DNA of 57,973 nucleotides from Nostoc sp. LPT (GTDB taxonomy: Bacteria > Cyanobacteriota > Cyanobacteriia > Cyanobacteriales > Nostocaceae). The DNA lies in contig NZ_JABXKF010000001.1 of assembly GCF_017115165.1 (NCBI RefSeq), positions 1-57,973 of the forward strand, read 5' to 3'. The translations under genes and the position numbers were made by a program. Below the pieces are notes generated by a model. The model had not been told where the DNA came from and did no database searches. It saw only the letters and a list, made by a program, of their open reading frames with translations. Of this stretch, positions 18,710 to 27,003 are shown in pieces (the stretch's first letter is position 1; each line of letters opens with the position of its first letter).

Positions 18710-19468
18710 ATGGTTTCTAGCAATAGGATTTTAGAACAACGCAATTTTCTTGAAGTCACACTGCCGCATATCTGGGATCATGATCTAAGCGATGTCTACG
18801 ATGAGCAACTCTTGGAGACGCTACGTGTAGCTTGCTTCCCCGTAGGGGTACCCTTACGCCAGCAGAGTTTCTTAGCTTTACAGAGAACCAATAGAGCGTT
18901 AGAGTCAAAAGTGCAAGAGCTTTTAGCTGAATTAACCACTGCTAAAGAGCAATTTTGTCGTGAGAAAGCTTCCGATCGGCAGACACAGACAGAATTAGAA
19001 AAGTCCCTTTCTTTGCTTCAGGCAACTTTAGATTCCACAGAAGAATTATTGGAAGCGATCGCTCCTCGACTGGAAAAACACGTTGGCTCAAAGCAGTGGA
19101 TATCAGAACCACAACGGCTCTTTCCTACTTGCCCTCAATTAAAAAAAGTTTTTGATTATATCGAAGCTAATTATCATCAATCGATTGGTTTAAGCAAAGT
19201 AGCTGTTGCAGTTGGTTATTCTGCAGCTTATCTAACCAATCTAGTGCGACGCAAAACGGGAAAAACAGTAAATGATTGGATTTTTGAACGCCGGATGCTA
19301 GCTGCGCGTGCTTTGCTTCTGGAAACCGACCAACCAGTTAATCAGATTGCTTGTACAATCGGCTATCAATATGAAGGATATTTCTTTCGTCAATTTCGCC
19401 AGTTTCATGGGACTACACCTCAAGTTTGGCGTAAGACTCAGCGTTCTAATGTTAGTGTCAATCAATAG
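18710..19468 (+). CDS. AraC/XylS-family transcriptional regulator
   Basis: 252 aa. Residues about 60-120 are coiled-coil-like (RTNRALESKVQELLAELTT onward). The C-terminal ~95 residues are the paired helix-turn-helix: KVFDYIEANYHQSIGLSKVA, YSAAYLTNLVRRKTGK, then VNQIACTIGYQYEGYFFRQF and FHGTTPQVWRK. The N-terminal effector region is unrecognised. An in-frame dispersed palindromic repeat at 18814-18860 encodes TLRVACFPVGVPLR inside residues 36-50, so part of the protein is repeat-derived. It could control the crystallin-like export locus downstream (about 430 bp away, same strand), but there is no direct evidence. Confidence 0.88.
   Translation: MVSSNRILEQRNFLEVTLPHIWDHDLSDVYDEQLLETLRVACFPVGVPLRQQSFLALQRTNRALESKVQELLAELTTAKEQFCREKASDRQTQTELEKSLSLLQATLDSTEELLEAIAPRLEKHVGSKQWISEPQRLFPTCPQLKKVFDYIEANYHQSIGLSKVAVAVGYSAAYLTNLVRRKTGKTVNDWIFERRMLAARALLLETDQPVNQIACTIGYQYEGYFFRQFRQFHGTTPQVWRKTQRSNVSVNQ
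18814..18860 (+). repeat. Dispersed palindromic repeat inserted in the AraC-type coding sequence
   Basis: About 47 bp with two internal palindromes: GCTACGTGTAGC at 18820-18831 and CCCCGTAGGGG at 18838-18848. It is the type of small dispersed repeat common in Nostoc genomes. Its reading frame is open, adding about 15 residues to the regulator. Confidence 0.65.
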
Positions 19469-19902
19469 CAACATAATTAATAGTTTTAACAACAAAATGT
19501 GCATTGTCACTCAAATTTTTATTTCCTACACTACTAAATATAGGAATGCAACTTGATTGTTCAAAGCAGACTAAGACTAAGAGCTTTATCCGACAATGCT
19601 CATATCTTGGAAAGCTTTCATTAATCAAACCTGATTCCTATTAATACAGCTTACTTTTCAAACAAAGTAGCTTGTAAAAGGTCGATATTAAGATGCTTTA
19701 GCCATCTGATTGGCAAATATAGCAGTCCTAAATCATTTGTGAAATATTTTTGGAGTTAGCTGTCATTAGTCATTTGTCCTAAGTAAATTGCAAATGATTT
19801 AGGACAAATGACTCTTGACGACCATAACAGAAATTTTCACAATCTCATTTAAAATTGCTATAATTCCCCATCAACATCAATCTGAAATGAAGGAAAGTGG
19901 CA
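19469..19902. other. Intergenic region upstream of the crystallin-like gene
   Basis: 434 bp, no gene supported. It holds a strong inverted repeat at 19768-19813 (listed separately) and AT-rich DNA. It ends with a good ribosome-binding site, AGGAAAG at 19891-19897, in front of the ATG at 19903. Confidence 0.55.
19768..19813. repeat. 15-bp perfect inverted repeat upstream of the crystallin-like gene
   Basis: Arms AGTCATTTGTCCTAA (19768-19782) and TTAGGACAAATGACT (19799-19813) around a 16-nt loop. The stem contains the heptamer CATTTGT seen in cyanobacterial short repeats. There is no T-run, so it is not a typical terminator. Confidence 0.7.
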
Positions 19903-20214
19903 ATGTTAAACACCAAAGAACATTTTAATCAACTTGATGCAATTGCAGTAACAGAACTTGACAATGAGACTGCTGCTGCTATTCAAGGTGGTTGGGCATT
20001 GGAAGTCTACAGAGACATCAATCTTAAAGATCGCATAGGCAGTTTCAACGTTGGCACTCGTCAGGTGAAGGAAAACGACCAGATTAGCTCGGTTAAAATT
20101 AACGAAGGTGAATGGGCATTTTTGCAGAACGCTGATTACTTGGGTAAGATCCTGATTCTTAAACCGGGAATCCACAACCTTACTGACTTTCCCTTGGACT
20201 CTAATACATCTTAA
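19903..20214 (+). CDS. Double-glycine-leader secreted protein with beta/gamma-crystallin-like core
   Basis: 103 aa from the ATG at 19903 (RBS AGGAAAG 6 nt upstream; a GTG at 19897 is less likely). Residues 1-30 look like a double-glycine leader, with ELDNETAAAIQGG ending at Gly29-Gly30. Cleavage there leaves about 73 residues starting WALEVYRDINLKDRIGSF. This core has the pattern of a beta/gamma-crystallin unit: Y-x-D-x-x-x-x-x-R-I-G-S-F, then QISSVKINEGEWAF and NADYLGKILILKPGIHNL. The C39-peptidase exporter 280 bp downstream and the HlyD protein fit removal of the leader and export. Crystallin-type domains often bind Ca2+; the function here is unknown. No modification enzyme gene is adjacent. 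Confidence 0.8.
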   Translation: MLNTKEHFNQLDAIAVTELDNETAAAIQGGWALEVYRDINLKDRIGSFNVGTRQVKENDQISSVKINEGEWAFLQNADYLGKILILKPGIHNLTDFPLDSNTS

Positions 20215-20391
20215 AATGACCAAGTCTCATCTCTCACGAGAATCCCTGACGAACCTATTAAGTCACCATTTTGAACGCTCCGGTTCCAGTTGGGGTGATC
20301 TCACAAAGTAACTGGAAGTTGGATATCTTAGTTTCCAGTCTTTCTATAGGATAACTCGGGGCTAAACACTTACTTTTAAGCTCTTAACTGG

Positions 20392-20423
20392 TAGGGGCGA
20401 GATATGTTTCGCCCCTATTTTTT
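20392..20423 (+). terminator. Intrinsic terminator after the crystallin-like gene
   Basis: Stem TAGGGGCGA / TCGCCCCTA (20392-20400 and 20409-20417), loop of 8 nt, followed by six T. It separates the small peptide gene from its exporter, so the peptide can be made in excess. Confidence 0.8.
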
Positions 20424-20492
20424 GTTTGCTTGTAATAGAAAAATTTACACTCTGTCCGAATAGCAAACCATTTATAGGTACAGGTCTTGAAG

Positions 20493-22712
20493 ATGCGATA
20501 CCAAATTGTACTTCAACACAGTGAAGAAGACTGCGGTGCTGCAAGTCTAGCCACTGTTGCCAAACACTACGGGCGCAACCTTACCATTAGTCGAATGCGG
20601 GAAGCAGTTGGTACAGGATCGCGGGGAACTAGTCTGCTAGGGTTAAACCGGGGTGCAGAAACTCTAGGATTTAATACGCGTCAAGTTAAAGCCTCAGAGC
20701 AACTGCTTGACCAATTGCATAAAGCCCCTCTACCCGCCATCATTCACTGGAAAGGCTACCACTGGGTAGTTCTATACGGGCAAAAGGGGAAAAAATATGT
20801 AATTGCTGACCCAGGTGTAGGCATCCGCTATCTCACCCGCGAGGAGTTGCTTGAAGGGTGGGGCAATGGCATCATGCTGCTGCTAACGCCAGACGACAGC
20901 CGCTTTTATCAGCAATCAGATGATAAAATTGGCGGCTTTGGGCGTTATCTGATGCGGGTTTTACCTTATCGCGCTATTCTGATTCAAGCGATCGCAATCA
21001 ACATTGTCATCGGGCTGCTCTCCCTTGTCTCTCCCTTAATGATGCAATTGCTCACCGACGACGTGTTAGTACGGGGAGATACCCAACTGTTAACCGTGGT
21101 GGCAATTGGAGCGATCGCTATGAATCTATTTAGCAGTGCGATCGGTTTGGTACAATCTCACCTAATTGGTCACTTTGGTCAACGCTTGCAATTAGGACTG
21201 ATTCTAGAATACGGACGACAACTGTTGCGCTTGCCCCTCTCGTACTTTGAAGGACGACGCAGTGGGGAAGTAGTCAGCCGGATTGCCGATGTGAATCATA
21301 TCAATAAGCTAGTTTCCCAAATTGTCCTCGGTTTACCCAGCCAATTTTTTATTGCCTTGGTTTCTTTGGGCTTCATGCTCTTTTACAGTTGGGCATTGAC
21401 TTTGGCATCCCTGGCTGCCTTTATGATTGTCACCCTCGTCAACCTGCTTTTTCTCCCAGCTCTGCGCCAAAAAACCCGCAACGCGATCGTCTTGGGTACA
21501 GAAAACCAAGGCTTTCTCGTTGAAACTTTTCGCGGTGTGCAGGTGCTAAAAACTACTCAAGCCACTCCCCAAGCTTGGCAAGAGTATCAGGCAAATTATG
21601 GTCGGCTTGCTAACTTGGGCTGGAGTACGATGAAGCTGGGGCTTTACAGTGGCACAATCACTAATATTTTTTCTACTTGCACGAATATTGCCTTACTGTG
21701 GTTAGGCTCCTATTTAGTAATTAATCGCACCTTAAGCATCGGTCAGTTGCTGGCGTTTAGTGGAATGAGTGGCAACTTTCTGGGCTTTTTGGGTTCAGTC
21801 ATTGGCTTAGTTGATGAGTTTATCACTGCCCAGATTGTCATCCAACGCCTGACGGAGGTGATTGATGCTACCCCAGAAGACAACAAAGACGAGAAAAAGC
21901 CTTGGGCAGAACTGAAGGGCAATATAGGTATTACTTGCACTAACCTTAATTTCCACCACGCAGGTAGAGTTGACTTGCTGCAAGATTTCTCGCTGATTAT
22001 CCCTGGCGGTCAAGTCATTGGCTTGATTGGTAAATCCGGTTGTGGTAAAAGCACCCTCGCCAAACTGCTTGCAGGTTTGTATTTCCTCCAATCTGGCAAT
22101 ATCCGCTATGGCATCTATAATCAGCAAGACCTCTCAATGGAATGTCTGCGGCAACAGGTGGTGCTAGTACCTCAAGAACCTCACTTCTGGAGTCGCTCAA
22201 TTATTGAAAACTTCCGCTTCAGCTATCCTCAAATAGGCTTTGAACAAATTGTGCAAGCTTGCGAGATTGCTGGTGCAGATGAGTTTATTAGTAAACTGCC
22301 CGATAAATATCAAACTGTTTTAGGCGAATTTGGCGCGAATCTTTCTGGTGGACAACGACAGAGATTAGCGATCGCTAGAGCTATAGTTACTGACCCGCCG
22401 ATATTAATTTTAGATGAATCCACTGGCGCTCTCGACCCAGTAAGTGAGGCCAAACTGCTAGATAGACTCCTGTCTCATCGGCAGGGCAAAACCACAATTA
22501 TGATTAGCCATCGCCCCAAAGTGATTGGGCGGGCTGATTGGATTGTACTGCTGGAAGAAGGGCGTTTAAAAATCCAAGGCACTCCAGAGGCTCTACGCCA
22601 TCAAGCTGGTGAACACTTAGACTTCTTAGACAGTGTTGACCCATTCACAAAAGGTTTAGTAGCTAAATCCTCCAATCACTCTAACGGCAAATTCAGCGCA
22701 ATCAGCAAATAA
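20493..22712 (+). CDS. Peptidase-containing ABC transporter (C39 peptidase, TMD, NBD fusion)
   Basis: 739 aa from the ATG at 20493 (ACAGG at 20480; the TTG at 20487 is too close). An N-terminal C39 cysteine peptidase occupies residues 1-130: QHSEEDCGAAS with the catalytic Cys, His in GYHWVVLYG and Asp in ADPGVG. A six-helix ABC transmembrane domain follows (about 150-440). The ATPase has Walker A GKSGCGKST, signature LSGGQRQRLAIARA, Walker B ILILDESTGALD and switch His MISHRP. Such proteins cut double-glycine leaders and export the mature peptide across the inner membrane. The crystallin-like protein upstream is the obvious substrate. The gene is intact. Confidence 0.95.
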   Translation: MRYQIVLQHSEEDCGAASLATVAKHYGRNLTISRMREAVGTGSRGTSLLGLNRGAETLGFNTRQVKASEQLLDQLHKAPLPAIIHWKGYHWVVLYGQKGKKYVIADPGVGIRYLTREELLEGWGNGIMLLLTPDDSRFYQQSDDKIGGFGRYLMRVLPYRAILIQAIAINIVIGLLSLVSPLMMQLLTDDVLVRGDTQLLTVVAIGAIAMNLFSSAIGLVQSHLIGHFGQRLQLGLILEYGRQLLRLPLSYFEGRRSGEVVSRIADVNHINKLVSQIVLGLPSQFFIALVSLGFMLFYSWALTLASLAAFMIVTLVNLLFLPALRQKTRNAIVLGTENQGFLVETFRGVQVLKTTQATPQAWQEYQANYGRLANLGWSTMKLGLYSGTITNIFSTCTNIALLWLGSYLVINRTLSIGQLLAFSGMSGNFLGFLGSVIGLVDEFITAQIVIQRLTEVIDATPEDNKDEKKPWAELKGNIGITCTNLNFHHAGRVDLLQDFSLIIPGGQVIGLIGKSGCGKSTLAKLLAGLYFLQSGNIRYGIYNQQDLSMECLRQQVVLVPQEPHFWSRSIIENFRFSYPQIGFEQIVQACEIAGADEFISKLPDKYQTVLGEFGANLSGGQRQRLAIARAIVTDPPILILDESTGALDPVSEAKLLDRLLSHRQGKTTIMISHRPKVIGRADWIVLLEEGRLKIQGTPEALRHQAGEHLDFLDSVDPFTKGLVAKSSNHSNGKFSAISK

Positions 22713-22891
22713 AATCATCTATGACCGAAGAACACTCATGATACAAGCCCCTAAATTTATTTATGGGTATTAATTTTAAATTTTGAATTTTGAATTCGGA
22801 GCGAAGCGACGTGACTTACGCATTGACAAAAAATATCATCCATGCATTCTAAGTAAGAACTCATTGTTGAACATTCAACAGAGGTTAAAGA

Positions 22892-24232
22892 ATGAATACA
22901 AAATTTTCAAAGCTGTCTTTTACGATAGCTGTCTCGACTGCAATGATAGCTAGCGCTTCTCTAGCGTCGCCTACCGTTGTGTCGTTCAGCGATGCAACTG
23001 CTACATCTACTAGTGGTTCGTTTGTTGCGGACAACGCTATTGACAAAAATAAGAATACCCACTGGGAGGCTGACACCGATGGTGCTTCCATAACTGCGAG
23101 ATTCGGTAGCTGCCAGCGCGTAGATGATCTGGTGCTTAACTGGTACGGCACGAACAAGTATACCTACAGCGTACAGCTTTCCAAGAACAATGGTGCAACC
23201 TGGACTACTGTGGTCAGTAAAACTTCTGGCAAGGGTAATAAAAACGCGCAAAACGTCACCGACCAAGCCGCCAACGCGATCAAGGTCGTGGGTGATACCG
23301 ATTCTAGATTGCGTATCGACGAATTGAAGGTTAATTCGCTGGGTTCAACCAATGGCTGTACGAGCAGTGGTACTTCCAATACCTCAAATGGTGAGAATAG
23401 TGGTACTTCAAATCCCTCAACTGGTGAGGTCTCAGGTGGTAACGCTCAGTACCCGGCCGATGTGCTTGACTTAAGCAAGTGGAAGCTCACCTTGCCAATC
23501 AGCTTGAATTCCCCGCCCAACTCAAACAAGGCAACGGAAATTAAGCAGCCGCAACTCAAGACCTATACTAATTCAGAATATTTTCGTCTAAATGCTGCGA
23601 AGAATGGTGTGCTTTTGAAAGCGATCGCTGGGGGCGCACGTACCAGCACAAATACTGCTTACCCCCGTTCTGAACTGCGTGAAATGCAGGGTGATGGTAC
23701 GGAGTCCGCTGCCTGGAGCTGTACGAATACCGATCATGGCATGTACCTGGAACAGACCCTGTTGCACACCACCACGAAGAAGCCGGAAGCCACCATCGGG
23801 CAGATCCATGACTCAAAAAACGATCTTGTGATGGTGAAGTACGTCGGCCCGTCCTTTGCGAACGGCTCGACGGACATTGGCAAGCTTGAGGCCCGCTTCA
23901 ACAACGACAATATTACCAAGCTTCTCGACAGCACCTATAAGATCGGCGATCCGATGACTATCGACACTGCTGTTACATCCGGTGGCAATGTTACCGTCAA
24001 CTATAAAAACCTGCGTTCAGGTGTAAGGAGTAGTACTGGTACAGTGAAGATGACGGGTATTATCGGTTCCTGCTACTTCAAGGCCGGTATGTATATTCAA
24101 GCTTGTTCAAAGACTGATATTTATAACAACACCAACACTGTGTGTGCGAACAAAAACTTATCTGCTAATAAATACGAGACTGACCCTTACGCTTACGCGG
24201 AAATAGAAGTACGCAAAATTACTCTACGCTAA
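22892..24232 (+). CDS. PL7-family alginate lyase with N-terminal discoidin-like (F5/8 type C) domain
   Basis: 446 aa. A Sec signal peptide (MNTKFSKLSFTIAVSTAMIA, cut after about SLAS) is followed by a beta-sandwich carbohydrate-binding domain of the F5/8 C type (about 30-150: VADNAIDKNKNTHWEADTDG). A Ser/Thr/Asn-rich linker (about 152-190) joins it to the lyase. The PL7 marks are RSELR (259-263), QIH (304-306) and YFKAGMYIQ (395-403), the catalytic and substrate residues for beta-elimination of alginate. Codon use is visibly more GC-rich in the middle than in neighbouring genes (e.g. GTACGTCGGCCCGTCC). It sits between the ABC exporter and the HlyD gene, although its own Sec signal means it need not use them. 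Probably acquired from another phylum. Substrate not tested. Confidence 0.88.
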   Translation: MNTKFSKLSFTIAVSTAMIASASLASPTVVSFSDATATSTSGSFVADNAIDKNKNTHWEADTDGASITARFGSCQRVDDLVLNWYGTNKYTYSVQLSKNNGATWTTVVSKTSGKGNKNAQNVTDQAANAIKVVGDTDSRLRIDELKVNSLGSTNGCTSSGTSNTSNGENSGTSNPSTGEVSGGNAQYPADVLDLSKWKLTLPISLNSPPNSNKATEIKQPQLKTYTNSEYFRLNAAKNGVLLKAIAGGARTSTNTAYPRSELREMQGDGTESAAWSCTNTDHGMYLEQTLLHTTTKKPEATIGQIHDSKNDLVMVKYVGPSFANGSTDIGKLEARFNNDNITKLLDSTYKIGDPMTIDTAVTSGGNVTVNYKNLRSGVRSSTGTVKMTGIIGSCYFKAGMYIQACSKTDIYNNTNTVCANKNLSANKYETDPYAYAEIEVRKITLR

Positions 24233-24266
24233 GGGATTTCCAAGAAAGAAATTATCCAATCTTCTG

Positions 24267-24317
24267 GGGTGGGCATCTTGCCCACCCGTAGTCAAGGGCG
24301 GGCGAGACGCCCACGCC
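24267..24317. repeat. Dispersed GC-rich double hairpin (REP-like)
   Basis: GGGTGGGCA/TGCCCACCC with a 3-nt loop (24267-24287), followed by a second hairpin GGGCG/CGCCC at 24298-24312. There is no T-run. A related GGGTGGGCAT segment occurs at 17220-17229, so this is a repeated extragenic element. Confidence 0.65.
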
Positions 24318-24531
24318 ACAAGAAATAATTGTATATTTTTTTATTTGGAAGTCCCTAATTCGCAGAGGCTTTCAGCTTTTTTACCAGTATGTAAATTTAT
24401 TAAAAAAGAGGCAGAGGGCAGTCAGATAAACTATTAAACCCGATGCTGGAATGTCTAGATTTTAGACTATAAATCTTCCATTATCTCACAACATTCTCTA
24501 TCTAATTTGTCAATACGTAAGTTCAATCATC

Positions 24532-25914
24532 ATGATTAGCCATTCCAACTCAGACTACTTGCCCCCCATTCAAGACAACGAGTTTCTCCCGCCACTTGGT
24601 CGTTGGACTACTTGGGGCGGACTAGTGCTTGTCTGTGCTGTGGGGTTAGGCGTTCCACTCGCCTCTATTACCAAATATAAAGTAACAGTTAAAGGACAAG
24701 CACTTGTCCGCCCTGCTAGGGAATTGCGGCTCGTTCAAGCTGCTACCGAAGGTCAGGTGACGCGGGTTTTTGTTGCAGAAAATCAAGTTGTCAAAAAAGG
24801 GGATGTGATTGCCACTATTGACAACTCGAAGCTGCAAACCAAAAAGAGCCAACTGCAAAGTAGCATTGGGCAAAGTCGTTTACAACTGTTTCAACTCAAC
24901 GCCCAGATTAATGCGATTAATAGCCAGGTTTTAGCTGAAACTGAGCGCATCAACCGGGTTATTGCTGCTGCTGAATCTGAATTAAGCAGCAGCAGCCGGG
25001 ACTATCAAGATAAACTTATTACTACCGCTACTGATGTCCAAGAAGCGGATGCCAATGTCAAAGCTGCGGATGCTGGTCTGAAAGCTGCCCAGTCAAAGCG
25101 AAATCGTTATGAAACTGTAGCCAAAGCCGGAGCCTTGTCTCAAGATCAATTTGAGGAAGCACAACTAGCTGTTCGCCAGCAAGAACAAGCTTTTCAGGCA
25201 GCTAAAGCCAAATTGCAAAATGTCCAAACTGCCCTCAATCCCAGTAATGCACAAGTAGCGATCGCTTATAATCGCATTGCCCAAGAAAAGGCTACAGGTC
25301 AAGCCAGCATTGCGACTTTAGATAAAGAACGTCTTGCCCTAATCCAGCAACGAATTGAAATCCAAAAACAGCTAGAGCGTGACACCCGCGAACTTCAACA
25401 AGTAAATATTGACCTCAGCCAAACTGTGATTACTGCCACAGCAGACGGGATCGTTTCTAAATTAAACCTGCGAAACTCTGGTCAAACAGTGCCTGCTGGA
25501 GAGGAGATTGCCCAAATTGTCCCCAGTGATGTTCCCTTAGAGATTAAAGCAGCGATCGCGCTTCAGGATAAAAATAAGTTGAAACAAGGCCAAAAGGTAC
25601 AAATGCGGGTTTCTGCCTGTCCTTATCCAGATTATGGTACTCTCAAAGGCCAGGTTAAGACGATTTCCCCGGATGCGATTGCACCTCAAGGGAATGCTGC
25701 TAATGCCACCGCCACAACATCTGCCAACCAAAAGATGGCAGCCGCTGGTAGCTTTTATGGGGTAACAATTGAGCCAGAAAGCCTTTCTCTAGGTAGGGAC
25801 AAACACCTGTGTGCGCTGCAATTGGGAATGGAAGGTACGGTTGATATTATTTCTAGAGAAGAGACTGTGATGCAATTCTTTTTGAGGAAGGCAAGGTTGA
25901 TTGCAGACTTGTAA
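24532..25914 (+). CDS. HlyD-family periplasmic adaptor (membrane fusion protein)
   Basis: 460 aa. A short cytoplasmic N-terminus is followed by one membrane span (WGGLVLVCAVGLGVPLASI, about 29-47). Then come a lipoyl half-motif (EGQVTRVFVAENQVVKKGD), a long coiled coil (about 90-290, Gln/Ala-rich), the second lipoyl half (TADGIVSKLNLRNSGQTV) and a beta-barrel domain to the end. This is the architecture of adaptors for type I/peptide exporters. It joins an inner-membrane ABC pump to an outer-membrane channel. It pairs with the exporter at 20493-22712 even though the lyase gene lies between. No TolC-like gene is present in the window. Confidence 0.93.
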   Translation: MISHSNSDYLPPIQDNEFLPPLGRWTTWGGLVLVCAVGLGVPLASITKYKVTVKGQALVRPARELRLVQAATEGQVTRVFVAENQVVKKGDVIATIDNSKLQTKKSQLQSSIGQSRLQLFQLNAQINAINSQVLAETERINRVIAAAESELSSSSRDYQDKLITTATDVQEADANVKAADAGLKAAQSKRNRYETVAKAGALSQDQFEEAQLAVRQQEQAFQAAKAKLQNVQTALNPSNAQVAIAYNRIAQEKATGQASIATLDKERLALIQQRIEIQKQLERDTRELQQVNIDLSQTVITATADGIVSKLNLRNSGQTVPAGEEIAQIVPSDVPLEIKAAIALQDKNKLKQGQKVQMRVSACPYPDYGTLKGQVKTISPDAIAPQGNAANATATTSANQKMAAAGSFYGVTIEPESLSLGRDKHLCALQLGMEGTVDIISREETVMQFFLRKARLIADL

Positions 25915-26116
25915 GTTATCGATGAATTAGGCTCTTGGAAAGAGTAGCGATTAGTTGTAATGTTTTATAGAGGCAACGCCCAATTTCAAAAAAAAGTGAG
26001 CAAAGGTGAGTGCGATCGCATTGTCGTAAGTACCTAAGGTTTACTCCTCCTCTATCTTGATTTGTGATGGACTGTATTACTCAAAGACTGTTTGTTTCTG
26101 AAGGCAAGTTTACCAG

Positions 26117-26734
26117 ATGAGTACTAGCAGGAATTGGGGCTGGAAATGGATGCTAGATTGCATAGGGATGGGTGGGGCGATCGCGATCGCTTCCTCTCTC
26201 CATTGCGCTTTAGCCCAAATTACCCCCGATAGCACTCTCCCGAATAATTCCATCGTCACACCAAATGGCAGCACCCTCAATATCACAGGAGGAACCCAAG
26301 CTGGTGGTAACTTGTTCCACAGCTTCCAACAGTTTTCTGTTCTAAATGTTGGCACTGCTTTTTTTAACAATGCTCTGGATATTCAGAATATCAAATTAGC
26401 ACAGACTTGTACCGCAGGTAGCGCTGTAGTTAAAAGCAGTTTTACTATAACTGGACGCGGCGGCTTACCGCCTAACCCAAGTGATGCCCTCAACACTGAT
26501 GCAGTGCAGGTAGATTTGGTGACTCTCAACCCAGAAGTAGGTAAACCTTATACTACAGCTGTTTCCACAAATCCCACTAGCCCAACACCAACTCGCATAG
26601 TAGAAGCTACTGGTTGGGTAATTGCTGCTAATGGCGATGTAATTCTCACTAGCTCTGCACCCACTCTCACGCCTCATTCTTCCTGGCAAAAGACAGCCGA
26701 TTGCCGTGCGTTAAATCAACAGCAGGGAGGTTAA
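26117..26734 (+). CDS. Mini filamentous-haemagglutinin-type protein (internal deletion)
   Basis: 205 aa. Residues 1-92 match the signal peptide and beginning of the TPS/haemagglutination domain of the large adhesins (QITPDSTLPNNS, GGTQAGGNLFHSF, FFNNALDIQNI). From residue 93 (KLAQTC) it jumps to the shared C-terminal region (KSSFTITGRGGLPPNP, then ALNTDAVQVDLVTLNP). The rest of the TPS domain and the whole repetitive filament are absent. The frame is intact across the join. It may be a dead deletion product that stays open, or a short secreted decoy. Homology to the family is certain; function is not. Confidence 0.8.
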   Translation: MSTSRNWGWKWMLDCIGMGGAIAIASSLHCALAQITPDSTLPNNSIVTPNGSTLNITGGTQAGGNLFHSFQQFSVLNVGTAFFNNALDIQNIKLAQTCTAGSAVVKSSFTITGRGGLPPNPSDALNTDAVQVDLVTLNPEVGKPYTTAVSTNPTSPTPTRIVEATGWVIAANGDVILTSSAPTLTPHSSWQKTADCRALNQQQGG

Positions 26735-26754
26735 TATACTGATATCTTGCACTT

Positions 26755-26961
26755 AACGACTGGAAGTCGCGGCTAAGAGAACAAAGCCTGCCGACGCAGG
26801 CTTTAAAACCCTTGATTTAACCTTAGTCTGCGTCGGCATTCGTTTGTGTAGTTAAGCCAGTGCGTTAGGGAGCTAGCACGCTCAGACGGGTTTCCTGTCG
26901 CTCTTGTCTAACGTCCGGCTTTGCCGAAAGCCTTGCAACTGGCGTGCGACTTCCAGTCGTT
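26755..26961. repeat. MITE-like repeat with nested inverted repeats
   Basis: 207 bp bounded by a perfect 16-bp inverted repeat (AACGACTGGAAGTCGC at 26755-26770, its complement at 26946-26961). Inside is a second inverted pair, GCCGACGCAG / CTGCGTCGGC. It has no open frame, so it is a non-coding mobile or structural repeat filling most of the gap between the mini-adhesin and the CHAT gene. Confidence 0.75.
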
Positions 26962-27003
26962 CGGTATTTTTAGTAAAAACGCAGTGCGAGTGGGGGCAAA
27001 AAC

